From positions 70,129 through 134,128 of the forward strand of contig SCTR01000006.1 of NCBI GenBank assembly GCA_004297305.1: a stretch of DNA of 64,000 nt, read 5' to 3'. Below are positions 8,267 through 17,000 of this stretch, piece after piece (the stretch's first letter is position 1; each line of letters opens with the position of its first letter). Both the position numbers and the translations under genes were made by a program. Source of the stretch: Actinomycetota bacterium. Its GTDB lineage: Bacteria; Actinomycetota; Actinomycetes; S36-B12; FW305-bin1. The notes beneath the pieces are model-generated. The model was not told where the DNA came from, searched no databases, and saw nothing but the letters and a program-made list of their open reading frames with translations.

Positions 8267-9802
8267 CTACCGAGCGTCGAGGGGAAGCTGCTCGGCCAGC
8301 CGGTCGTCGCCGGTCAAGGTGACGACCCGGTCACGGCCGCCGGCCTTCGCCAGGTACATCGCGCGGTCTGCCCGCTCAAGTGTCGTGTCGATGCGCTCGG
8401 GCGCCGAGCGCTCCGCGATGCCGATGGACACCGTCTGGCCGGCCGGGGTCGCGTCGCGCACCAGTTCCAGCAGAGCCTCGGCCTCGGCCAGTCCCACACC
8501 CGGCAGTACCGCGGCGAATTCCTCTCCGCCGTAGCGGGCCAGGAATACCCCGGTCCGGTCCAGCACGTCGCGCCAGGCACTGGCGCAGCGTCGAAGCAAC
8601 GCGTCGCCGGCCACGTGGCCGAACTCGTCGTTGTAGGCCTTGAAGCGGTCGAGGTCGAGGATCGCCACGCTCATCGGTATCCCGCGAGCCGCGCAGGCCG
8701 CCGTGACCCGCTCCAACTCGAAGTCCCAGCTGCGCCGGTTGGGCAGCCCGGTCAGCGAGTCCACCCGGGCCAGTTCGGCGAGCAGGCGTGACTGGTCCTG
8801 CACGGTCACGAACAACAGCCGGACCCGCCACAGCACGAGGGCGATGACGAACAACGAACAGGTGGCCAGCAGCCGGGACTCGGTGAGGCCGCTGGAGTAG
8901 ACGACCAGCACGAGCAGACAGGGCCCGATGAGCGCGCCGACGACCACTGCGGCGAACCGGGCCCGCGAGATGCTCGACCGCGGCACCGACCGGGGCCGCA
9001 CGAGTTCCCCGGCTTCGGAGTGGTTGATCGCCACGGCCAGGACCAAGGTGGCAGCGGCGAAGACCACCTGAAGCCAGGACGGCGTCGAGTCGGTGACGCC
9101 GTGCAACACCAACAGCTCGAAGACGATGTCGGCGCCGAGCATCAGGGCCTGGCTGGTGATGACCAGCACCAGCACCGGTTCCCGCAGCCCGCCGCCGACC
9201 GACAGCCGCAACAGGACCGCGAGCACCACGACGTCCATCACCGGGTACGCCGTGGACACGACGACCGAGAAGGCCGACTCGGCGGTGTCGGCCAGCAGCG
9301 GCACGATGAGGAACGCGCCCACGACCGCGACTGCGGCCGTACTCATGATCGCCGCGTCCAGCCACGCCTCGCGGTCACCGTCCGGCTGCCGGGCACGCAC
9401 CAGCAGCACGAGGGCGATGGCGGTGGCGACGTACGACAGCAGGTAGGCGAAGTCCGACGGCCCCGGGTATGCCGCTTCGCCGTCGGTGACAATCGACCAG
9501 TTGTAGACGGCGTCGCCGACGAACCACAGCACGCTGGCCAGGGTGAAACTGCCCCACACGCGCCGTGCGCCGCGCGGCAACCGGGCGAGCCCGATGCCGG
9601 TGGCCACGACCGCGAGCAGGGTCGCCGCGGTGTACGCCGCCACCTGTCGGCGGGAGTCGAGCGGGGTGAACAGGACCGCGACGGTCGCCACCGCGCTGAG
9701 CACCAGCAGGGCCCTCGTGCCCCAGTCCAGGACACGCGTGCCGACGGCGTTCACTTCCCGTGCATCGGCCAGCCGGCTGGCCCTCTTGAGGCGCGAACTC
9801 AC
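8267..9802 (-). CDS. Membrane-bound GGDEF diguanylate cyclase without I-site
   Basis: Makes cyclic di-GMP from two GTP. The 511-residue product has an N-terminal membrane region of about nine helices (residues 25-335) and a C-terminal GGDEF domain (about 345-500), with LTGLPNRRSWDFELE at its start and an intact active loop RYGGEEFA near residue 420. The inhibitory I-site RxxD normally lies nine residues before the GG; here it reads RTGV, so product inhibition should be absent. The start is the GTG or ATG region around 9802. It lies 10 nt downstream of glgC on the same strand, hence probably one transcript. Confidence 0.88.
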   Translation of the reverse strand: MSSRLKRASRLADAREVNAVGTRVLDWGTRALLVLSAVATVAVLFTPLDSRRQVAAYTAATLLAVVATGIGLARLPRGARRVWGSFTLASVLWFVGDAVYNWSIVTDGEAAYPGPSDFAYLLSYVATAIALVLLVRARQPDGDREAWLDAAIMSTAAVAVVGAFLIVPLLADTAESAFSVVVSTAYPVMDVVVLAVLLRLSVGGGLREPVLVLVITSQALMLGADIVFELLVLHGVTDSTPSWLQVVFAAATLVLAVAINHSEAGELVRPRSVPRSSISRARFAAVVVGALIGPCLLVLVVYSSGLTESRLLATCSLFVIALVLWRVRLLFVTVQDQSRLLAELARVDSLTGLPNRRSWDFELERVTAACAARGIPMSVAILDLDRFKAYNDEFGHVAGDALLRRCASAWRDVLDRTGVFLARYGGEEFAAVLPGVGLAEAEALLELVRDATPAGQTVSIGIAERSAPERIDTTLERADRAMYLAKAGGRDRVVTLTGDDRLAEQLPLDAR

Positions 9803-9812
9803 CCGTCCGGCG

Positions 9813-11054
9813 CTAGAGGACCTTCTGCGCCTTGCCCAGCACGACGACGCCCCCGCTGCTGACGGTGTAGCGGCCCCGATCGGCCTCGAGGTCGACCCCG
9901 ATCTGGGCGCCGTCGGGCACCTGCACGTTCTTGTCGAGGATCGCGCGGCGGACCACCGCGTTACGGCCCACCCGTACGCCGGGCATCAGGACCGACCCTT
10001 CGACGTACGCCCCTTGCTGCACGTTGACGTCGTACGACAGCACCGACGTGCGCACGTGCGCGCCCGCGACGATGGAACCGGCGCCCACCATGGACTCGTG
10101 GGCATTGCCGCCCTCGACGAACTTCGCGGGCGGCAGGGGCGGCAGCGACGTCAGGATCGGCCAGTGCCGGTTGTAGAGGTTGAAGATGGGGTGCACGGAC
10201 ACCAGGTCCATGTGCGCATCGTGGTACGAGTCCAAGGTGCCGACGTCGCGCCAGTAGCCCCGGTCCCGATCGGTCGAGCCCGGGACGACGTTGCGGGCGA
10301 AGTCGTACACCTGGGCGTCCCCGGAACCGGTCAGCATCGGGATGATGTTGCCGCCCATGTCGTGGACGCTGGACTCGTCCTTCGCGTCGATGGACAGCGC
10401 TTCCAGCAGTGCCTCGGTGGTGAACACGTAGTTGCCCATGGAGGCGTAGGTCAACTGCGGCGCGTCGGGGATGCCGGGCGGATCAGCCGGCTTCTCCAGG
10501 AACGACCGCAGGCCCAGGCCGTCGGCGGCGACGTCGATGACACCGAACTGGTGCGCGTCCTTGCGCGGCACCCGGATGCCCGCGACGGTCACGCCCGCGC
10601 CGCTGTCGATGTGCTGCTCGACCATCTGCCGCGGATCCATCCGGTACACGTGGTCGGCACCGAACACCACCACGTGGTCGGGCTGCTCGTCGTACACCAG
10701 GTTCAGGCTCTGGAAGATGGCGTCGGCGCTACCGGTGAACCAGCGCGGCCCCAGCCGCTGCTGCGCCGGCACCGGGGTGATGAAGTCGCCCACCATCGAC
10801 GACATCCGCCACGTCGTGGTGATGTGCCGGTCCAACGAATGCGACTTGTACTGCGTCAGCACGCAGATGCGCAGGTAGCCGGCGTTGACCAGGTTCGACA
10901 GCACGAAGTCGACCAGCCGGTACACGCCACCGAACGGCACCGCCGGTTTCGCCCGATCCGCGGTGAGCGGCATGAGGCGCTTGCCCTCGCCGCCGGCGAG
11001 GACGATCGCCAGGACCCGAGGACCCGCGCCTGCCACGCCGCCCAGCGTAGTCAC
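9813..11054 (-). CDS. glgC: Glucose-1-phosphate adenylyltransferase (ADP-glucose pyrophosphorylase)
   Basis: Makes ADP-glucose for glycogen (and, via GlgM, maltose-1-phosphate). The 413-residue protein carries the nucleotidyltransferase motif [13 protein letters not shown], the KPAVPFGG loop, [10 protein letters not shown], and the Asp-containing [11 protein letters not shown], followed by a left-handed beta-helix domain ([31 protein letters not shown]). GTG 11054 gives the normal length. It is divergent from glgM across 69 bp and is followed by the diguanylate cyclase gene. Confidence 0.96.
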   Translation of the reverse strand: MTTLGGVAGAGPRVLAIVLAGGEGKRLMPLTADRAKPAVPFGGVYRLVDFVLSNLVNAGYLRICVLTQYKSHSLDRHITTTWRMSSMVGDFITPVPAQQRLGPRWFTGSADAIFQSLNLVYDEQPDHVVVFGADHVYRMDPRQMVEQHIDSGAGVTVAGIRVPRKDAHQFGVIDVAADGLGLRSFLEKPADPPGIPDAPQLTYASMGNYVFTTEALLEALSIDAKDESSVHDMGGNIIPMLTGSGDAQVYDFARNVVPGSTDRDRGYWRDVGTLDSYHDAHMDLVSVHPIFNLYNRHWPILTSLPPLPPAKFVEGGNAHESMVGAGSIVAGAHVRTSVLSYDVNVQQGAYVEGSVLMPGVRVGRNAVVRRAILDKNVQVPDGAQIGVDLEADRGRYTVSSGGVVVLGKAQKVL

Positions 11055-11123
11055 GGACCGCGACGCTCACCACGCGGTCGCCGCAGCCCGGCGGTGTCGC
11101 CGGGGAGGTTCTAGGCTCGCGGC

Positions 11124-12308
11124 GTGCGAGTCGGGATGCTGACCAGGGAGTGGCCGCCTGCGGTGTACGGCGGCGCCGGAGTTCACGTCGAGCACCTGGT
11201 CGCCCAGCTGCGTCCGCTCGCCGAGGTCGACGTCCACTGTTTCGGTGAGCCGCGGCCGGACGCCGCAGCGCATCCCGTGCCGGCCGAACTGGGTGGCGCG
11301 AACGTCGCCCTGCAGACCCTCGGCGTCGATCTCGCGATGGTCGACGCGCTGGCCGGCGTCGACGTCGTCCACTCCCATACCTGGTACGCGAATCTGGCCG
11401 GGCACCTGGCGCACCTGCTGTACGGCGTACCTCACATCCTGACCGCGCACTCCCTGGAACCGCGTCGGCCGTGGAAGCAGGAGCAACTCGGCGGCGGCTA
11501 CCGCATCTCCAGCTGGGTCGAGCGTGCGGCGTACCAGGAGGCCGACGCGGTGATCGCCGTCAGCGAGGGGATGCGGGCGGACGTGTTGGCCTGCTATCCC
11601 TTCGTCGATCCGGCGCGAGTCCACGTCGTCCACAACGGCATCGACACCGACGTCTACCGGCCGGTGGCCGAGGACGACGCGCTGGCGCGCTACGGCGTCC
11701 CGACCGACCTGCCGATCGTGCTGTTCGTCGGGCGCATCACCCGGCAGAAGGGGATCGGTCACCTGCTCGCGGCCGCGCGGCGGTTCGACGACGACGTCCG
11801 CCTGGTGCTGTGCGCCAGCTCCCCGGACACCCCGGAACTTGGTGCCGAAGTCGCCGCCGCGGTCGCCGAGTTGCAGGCAGAACGAGGCGACCGGGTGTGC
11901 TGGCTGCAGGGCCAGGTGTCGCGCCCTGACCTCGTGCAGCTGTTCACCCGCGCTGCGGTGTTCGTCTGCCCGTCGGTCTACGAGCCGCTCGGCATCGTGA
12001 ACCTCGAGGCCATGGCGTGCCAGACCGCGGTGGTCGCCAGCGACGTCGGCGGCATCCCGGAGGTCGTGGTCGACGGCACCACGGGACGGCTCGTGCCGTA
12101 CGACGCCGCGGATCCGGGCGGCTTCGAGCGTGCCCTGGCCGACACGGTCAACGCCGTGGTCGGCGATCCGGCCCTGGCGACGCTGATGGGCACGTCGGGC
12201 CGGCAACGCGCCCTCGAGCGGTTCGGCTGGGATGCGATCGCCCGCCAGACACTCGAGGTCTACGCCGCCGCCGGTGGTCAGCCGGCGCCCGGAGCCGTTT
12301 CGTCGTAA
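11124..12308 (+). CDS. glgM: GT4 glycogen synthase / alpha-maltose-1-phosphate synthase (GlgM type)
   Basis: Transfers glucose from ADP-glucose to glucose-1-phosphate or glycogen. The 394-residue protein has the GT-B features of family GT4: N-terminal REWPPAVYGGAGVHVEHL, HSHTWYANLAGH, the sugar-phosphate contact VGRITRQKGIGHLL, and the EX7E signature in YEPLGIVNLEAMA. Its length is that of actinobacterial GlgA/GlgM rather than the longer GT5 GlgA. GTG 11124 gives the short, expected N-terminus. The divergent arrangement with glgC is typical of actinobacteria. Confidence 0.94.
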   Translation: MRVGMLTREWPPAVYGGAGVHVEHLVAQLRPLAEVDVHCFGEPRPDAAAHPVPAELGGANVALQTLGVDLAMVDALAGVDVVHSHTWYANLAGHLAHLLYGVPHILTAHSLEPRRPWKQEQLGGGYRISSWVERAAYQEADAVIAVSEGMRADVLACYPFVDPARVHVVHNGIDTDVYRPVAEDDALARYGVPTDLPIVLFVGRITRQKGIGHLLAAARRFDDDVRLVLCASSPDTPELGAEVAAAVAELQAERGDRVCWLQGQVSRPDLVQLFTRAAVFVCPSVYEPLGIVNLEAMACQTAVVASDVGGIPEVVVDGTTGRLVPYDAADPGGFERALADTVNAVVGDPALATLMGTSGRQRALERFGWDAIARQTLEVYAAAGGQPAPGAVSS

Positions 12309-12450
12309 CCCGGTCGCCACGTCAGAGCAAGCCGATGCACCTGACGCACCCGCTGAGCGGACGTCCTCACAAATGCGAGTCGCGGCGGGTGAAACATCAG
12401 ACCCGTTCGGGCGACGCCGCGGTTTGATCGGCGGTACCTGCTGACCCACC

Positions 12451-13404
12451 ATGATCACGAGGAAGTCGAGGGCGGGCCGGCAGATCGGGGACGGGGGCGC
12501 GGTGGACGACGTGAGCACCCGGCGTCCGGGCCACGCCCACCTGCACGAACTCGCGCAACTGCATGCCCGCACCGTTCCCGGCACCGACGGACTTCCCGGG
12601 ACACTGCCGGAAGCCGCGCAGGCCGCGGCGGTCCGGGCCGAGGCAGCCCGGCGTACGGCCGAGGCGCTGGCCACCCTGCCGGAACCGTGGCTGGTGCTGC
12701 ACTCGCTACCGGTCGAGGCCAGCCGCCGTCATCTCGCTCCCGACCACCTGGTCGTCGGGCCGGCCGGCATCGTCGCGATCCGGTTGGTCACCAGCGCGGA
12801 CCGGGCGCGTCCGGACGTGGCGTCGGTGGCCGAGCACGTCGCGGCACGGCTGACAGCGGCGCTGGGCGAAGACCTCCCGGTAGACGCGATCACGGTGCGC
12901 GACACCGACAACGACGCCCCACACGCCGTCGAGAACCTGCTCGGCAGGCCGGAACGACTCGCCGGCGCACGGTTGGCCCGGGTGCAGTCGACCGCCCGCC
13001 GGCACTCGACGTGGGTCAGCAGTCCCCGGCCGGACGGGCCCGTCCGCCACGAGACGCAGGAGCTGGCCCGGCAGCTTGCCGCCGGGCGGCGTCTGACACC
13101 GCCAGGCGGTTCCATCGCCGTCGCCGTACGACAGGAGCGGTACGGGGCGAATGTCCCGCGCCGCATCGCGCCACACGAACGGGTCCGGCTCCCGGTCCCC
13201 GCCCACCGCGGCCCGGACGGCCTGTCGCGACAGTGGGCGCTGGCGCGCTACGAAGTCGTCGGCGTCGTTCTGGTCTGTGCCGTCGTGGCGGCTCTGGCAC
13301 TCCTGCTCGCACCGGTGCTGACGACCACTCCGGCAGGGTCGCCGGGCGCTCCGGGCCAGACTGAACCGATCACGAGCGAAACTGCCGGAAGCGGCGGCGG
13401 ATAG
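12451..13404 (+). CDS. NERD-like protein with C-terminal membrane anchor
   Basis: A 317-residue product. The centre (about residues 75-130) resembles the opening of a NERD domain: PEPWLVLHSLPV, then APDHLVVGPAGIVAIRLV. NERD domains are nuclease-related, but the usual following glutamate/lysine pair is not clear here. One membrane helix lies near the C-terminus (VVGVVLVCAVVAALALLL) with a short Gly/Ser/Thr-rich tail. The start could be ATG 12451 or GTG 12502. The gene for a membrane-associated GTPase follows after 19 nt, suggesting a functional pair. Function unknown. Confidence 0.6.
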   Translation: MITRKSRAGRQIGDGGAVDDVSTRRPGHAHLHELAQLHARTVPGTDGLPGTLPEAAQAAAVRAEAARRTAEALATLPEPWLVLHSLPVEASRRHLAPDHLVVGPAGIVAIRLVTSADRARPDVASVAEHVAARLTAALGEDLPVDAITVRDTDNDAPHAVENLLGRPERLAGARLARVQSTARRHSTWVSSPRPDGPVRHETQELARQLAAGRRLTPPGGSIAVAVRQERYGANVPRRIAPHERVRLPVPAHRGPDGLSRQWALARYEVVGVVLVCAVVAALALLLAPVLTTTPAGSPGAPGQTEPITSETAGSGGG

Positions 13405-13423
13405 CCTGTGCGAGGGTGGATCG

Positions 13424-14683
13424 GTGAACGACGAAACTGGTCGACCGGAGCCGCGGTACCACCCGGAACCGGTAGCCGGCCCGCGCGCCGCAAGCAGCAG
13501 TTCCAGCGGCGCTGATCAGCGTCCGGCAGCCGACTACACGGCCGCCGACGTCACCGGAATGCTGCAGGACCGGATGCAGCAGGCCTATACCGAACTGGGC
13601 CGGTTCAATCTCGCCGTGTTCGGTCGCACCGGTGCCGGCAAGAGCACGCTGATCAACGCGATCTTCGGGGCCGAGGTGGCGGCAACCGGCATCGGCGCGC
13701 CGGTCACGACCGGCCTGTCCTACCACCTGCACCCGTCGGGCTACCTCGGGCTCTACGACTCCGAAGGTTTCGAAACCGGCCAGGCCGGCGATGCAATCGT
13801 CGCCGCCCTGCAACACGCGGTGCGATCGCGCCGCGCGCTGCCGATGTCCGAGCAGATCCATGCCGTCTGGTACGTGGTGCGTTCCAGCGACCTCCGGTTC
13901 GAACGCAGCCAGGGTGACTTCGTCCGGTCGCTCGCCGAACTGGGTTTGCCGGTCATTCTCGTCCTCGCCCAGGTCCCGTCCCGCGACGGCCAGGTGCACC
14001 CTGCCGTCGCCGAACTCGCGGCTCATATCGAGTCGCTGCGGCTGCCGATCCGGCCGGACGGACGCGTCATCGCGACCAACGCCGTCGCCGATTCCTTCCA
14101 TGGGACACCGGCTTTCGGCCTGTCGGCGCTGCTGGACGCGACGTACGCGGTGGTCCCGGAGGTGGTCGAGCAGGCCCTGACCGCGGCCCAGGTACTCGAC
14201 CTGGGCCGGAAAAGAGCTGCCGCCAGAACGGTGATCAACAAGGCGGTCGCCGTGGCAGCGGGCATCGGAGCGACTCCGATCCCGTTCGCCGACGCGGCGT
14301 TGCTGATCCCGGCCCAGACCCTCATGATCGCCCGGATCACCGCGGCGTACGGCTTGCCGCCGCGACAGGCCCGGGCAGCCGCCATCGCCGGCGCCGCAGC
14401 CTTGACCACCGGAGCGACCATGGCCGGCAAGTCGCTGGTCACCGGGATTCTCAAACTGATTCCCGGTGCCGGGACGGTCACCGGCTCGACGATCTCCGCC
14501 ACTGTCGCCGGCACGTTGACCAAGGCCGTCGGCTGGGCGTGGGCCCAGGTGTGCGAGCACGTCCTGGCCCTGCCGGCGGAGGAACGAGCCCGATTCCTCA
14601 CCGGTCCGGGCGCCCGCGACCTGTTCGTGTCGGTCCTGCGCTCCCGCGGCCGCGATGCGGCAACGGGACTGGGGCGCAACTGA
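13424..14683 (+). CDS. Era/DUF697-like GTPase
   Basis: A 419-residue GTP-binding protein. Motifs: P-loop GRTGAGKST near residue 67, G3-like YDSEGFET, and a switch-I threonine in GAPVTTGLSY. From about residue 265 there is an Ala/Gly-rich, amphipathic helical region (AAGIGATPIPFADAALLIPAQTLMI and GKSLVTGILKLIPGAGTVTG's core) that resembles DUF697 domains, which associate with membranes. The GTG at 13424 follows the NERD-like gene by 19 nt. Proteins of this type are poorly characterised; a role in membrane or stress homeostasis is possible. Confidence 0.75.
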   Translation: MNDETGRPEPRYHPEPVAGPRAASSSSSGADQRPAADYTAADVTGMLQDRMQQAYTELGRFNLAVFGRTGAGKSTLINAIFGAEVAATGIGAPVTTGLSYHLHPSGYLGLYDSEGFETGQAGDAIVAALQHAVRSRRALPMSEQIHAVWYVVRSSDLRFERSQGDFVRSLAELGLPVILVLAQVPSRDGQVHPAVAELAAHIESLRLPIRPDGRVIATNAVADSFHGTPAFGLSALLDATYAVVPEVVEQALTAAQVLDLGRKRAAARTVINKAVAVAAGIGATPIPFADAALLIPAQTLMIARITAAYGLPPRQARAAAIAGAAALTTGATMAGKSLVTGILKLIPGAGTVTGSTISATVAGTLTKAVGWAWAQVCEHVLALPAEERARFLTGPGARDLFVSVLRSRGRDAATGLGRN

Positions 14684-14698
14684 ACTCGATCGGGCCGC

Positions 14699-15814
14699 TC
14701 AGGTCGACGCGATCTGACGATCGGTAGCCCGGCGACCGGCGGCGTGGCGACCGGCGGCGGTGCGGACCAGGTCGTGGACGAATCCCAGCTTGGCGACGAC
14801 GGCCGGCGGTATGACGAACGGGTACAGGTCGTCGCGGCCCATGCTGCGGTTGACCGCGTTGAGCGCGTACGTGAGCGGCAGCCACAGCCGGATGACGTCG
14901 GAGATGTCCTCGATCGGCGCGAGGTCGTCGACCGGGCGGGCGGACAGCGGGGCAACCGGGTCGCGGCGTACCGGAGCGTCCGGCCCCGCCACGCTGATGC
15001 CGTACGCCGACGCGGTCTGCAGGGTGTCCTGGATGTGCAGGTAGTGAGCGAACGTCTCGGCCCAGTCCTCCCAGGGGTGCGACGTCGCGTAGCTGCTGAC
15101 GAAGGACTCGGGCCATTCCGGGTCCGGCGGGCCGGCGTAGTGGCGCTGCAGCGCCTCCCCGTAGTCGACCGACTCGTCGCCGAACAGCTCGCGGAAGGCG
15201 TCGAGGTGCTCCGTACCGCCGACCAGGACGTCCCAGAAGTAGTGCCCCACCTCGTGGCGCAGATGCCCGAGCAGGGTCCGATACGCCTCGCCCAGGTGGA
15301 CCCGGCGCGCCTCCCGGCGCGGGTCATCAGCCTCGGCGAGGTCCAGGGTGACCACGCCGTCGTCGTGGCCGGTGACGACCGGACTGTCCCGGCTGGACAG
15401 CAGGTCGAACGCCAGGCCGTGCTCACCATCGGTGGCCCGGTCCACCACCGGCAGCCCCAGGTCGTTCAACTGGAAGACCAAGCGCCGCTTGGCTGTTTCG
15501 ACCCGAGCGAAGGCGACGAGCGCATCCGCGTCGTCGTCAGCCGGCCTGGTCCGGGTCAGCGCGCACGACTCGCAGAACACCGTGTCGGCGGCCGCGAGGA
15601 CCAACCAGTTGCACGAGGCCAGCGCCAGGTTCGCGCACGGCACCCAGGAGGCTCCGTCGGCGTCCTCGTACTGCGGCGGGCGGTCCTCGTCGACCGCCAG
15701 GGCAACCATCGTTGCGGCCTGCGGCAGGTATCCCAGCGACGTCCCGCAGTTCAGGCACAGGGAGTTCTCGAACGAGACCAGCTGATGGCAGCGAGGGCAA
15801 CCGAAGGCACGCAT
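14699..15814 (-). CDS. Zinc-ribbon putative zinc-binding metallopeptidase
   Basis: A 371-residue cytoplasmic protein with an N-terminal zinc ribbon (CPRCHQL at the start, CLNCGTSLGYLP about 15 residues on), a third cysteine cluster (NLALASCNWLVLAAADTVFCESC), and a metallopeptidase HEXXH motif in LRHEVGHYFWDVLV followed by a downstream DWAETFAHYLH segment that can give further ligands. This matches the putative zinc-binding metallopeptidase family (Peptidase_Mx). The substrate is not known. Convergent with the GTPase gene (15-bp gap). Confidence 0.85.
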   Translation of the reverse strand: MRAFGCPRCHQLVSFENSLCLNCGTSLGYLPQAATMVALAVDEDRPPQYEDADGASWVPCANLALASCNWLVLAAADTVFCESCALTRTRPADDDADALVAFARVETAKRRLVFQLNDLGLPVVDRATDGEHGLAFDLLSSRDSPVVTGHDDGVVTLDLAEADDPRREARRVHLGEAYRTLLGHLRHEVGHYFWDVLVGGTEHLDAFRELFGDESVDYGEALQRHYAGPPDPEWPESFVSSYATSHPWEDWAETFAHYLHIQDTLQTASAYGISVAGPDAPVRRDPVAPLSARPVDDLAPIEDISDVIRLWLPLTYALNAVNRSMGRDDLYPFVIPPAVVAKLGFVHDLVRTAAGRHAAGRRATDRQIAST

Positions 15815-15953
15815 GGCCGGTGTCTACCCCAACGCCGTCCCGAGCGAACCCGCGCCATCCCGCACTCCTGGCCGCGTCGTCAGGGGTGCGGGACAGCCAG
15901 GGCGACAGTCAGGGCCGGCTGCCGGTCACGACCTGCCGGTCAGGGGCCACCGG

Positions 15954-16916
15954 TCAGGGCAGCCGGCCAGCGGGCACTGTCCCCATCCGGCCGGCCTGGA
16001 AGTCCTCGATGGCCGCGACGATCTCGTCGTGCGTGTTCATGACGAACGGACCGTGGTGCACCACCGGCTCGCGTAGCGGCTGGCCGCCCAGCAGCAGCAC
16101 CTCGAGCGCCGGGCTGGCGACGTCCTGACGGGCCTCCGCCGCCACGGTCACATAGTCGCCGGCGCCGAACACCGCCAGCTGTCCCTCCTGGATCGGCGTG
16201 CGTTCGTCGCCGACCGTGCCGCGACCGGACAGGACGTAGACCAGGGCGTTGTACGACGACGGCCACGGCGCCTGCAGCCGGGCACCGGCCGCGACCGACG
16301 CGTGCGCGTAGACGATCGGCGTCCACGTCACCCCCGGCCCCCGGTAGCCGCCGAGTTCGCCGGCGATCAGGCGCAGCAGGGTGCCGCCGTCGTCGCTCGC
16401 GACGAGGGTCACGTTGCCGCGGCCGATGTCCTGGTACCGCGGCGCGGTCATCTTCAGCGCGCTCGGCAGGTTGACCCACAACTGCACGCCGTGGAACAGA
16501 CCGCCCTTGGCCACCAGTTCCGGCGGGGGCGTCTCGATGTGCAACAGGCCGGATCCTGCTGTCATCCACTGCGTGTCGCCGTCGGAGATCAAACCGCCGC
16601 CGCCCGTGGAGTCCTGGTGGGCGAAGGCGCCGTCGATGATGTAGGTGACCGTCTCGAAACCCCGGTGCGGGTGCCAGGGAGTTCCCTTGGGCTCACCTGC
16701 TCCGTACTCGACCGCCCCCATGTGGTCCAGCAGCAGGAACGGGTCGGCGACACTCAGCGGAAGCCTGCCGGGGAAGGGGCGGCGTACCGGAAAGCCCTCG
16801 CCCTCATAGGTGGACAGAGCGGTCACCACGCGCGAGACCGGCCGCGCCGTCGAGCCAGGCGCGGGAGCGGCGAGGCGGGGCAGGACCAGCAGATCGGCCA
16901 CGGTCACAGCGGGCAT
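15954..16916 (-). CDS. Pirin-family protein
   Basis: A 320-residue bicupin. The N-terminal cupin has the metal site HPHRGFETVTYI ... AHQDS ... TAGSGLLHIET, which in characterised pirins binds Fe and in some has quercetinase activity. The C-terminal cupin includes ALVYVLSGRGTVGDE. The ATG at 16916 has GAGGAGG eight bases upstream; the frame stays open far upstream but that part is antisense to the next gene and reads as low-complexity. Divergent from the GH63-like gene (84 bp). Confidence 0.9.
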   Translation of the reverse strand: MPAVTVADLLVLPRLAAPAPGSTARPVSRVVTALSTYEGEGFPVRRPFPGRLPLSVADPFLLLDHMGAVEYGAGEPKGTPWHPHRGFETVTYIIDGAFAHQDSTGGGGLISDGDTQWMTAGSGLLHIETPPPELVAKGGLFHGVQLWVNLPSALKMTAPRYQDIGRGNVTLVASDDGGTLLRLIAGELGGYRGPGVTWTPIVYAHASVAAGARLQAPWPSSYNALVYVLSGRGTVGDERTPIQEGQLAVFGAGDYVTVAAEARQDVASPALEVLLLGGQPLREPVVHHGPFVMNTHDEIVAAIEDFQAGRMGTVPAGRLP

Positions 16917-17000
16917 GACAGCCTCCTCAGCGATTCGTTGACGACTCAACCATCGCAGGAACCCGGGCATTCCGGCGGTGCCGCACGGCAGGGTGGGCCC

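Noticed and set aside
16302-17000. Upstream in-frame extension of the GH63-like gene
   Set aside because: It runs antisense through the pirin gene; ATG 17001 after AGGGTGG is a better start.
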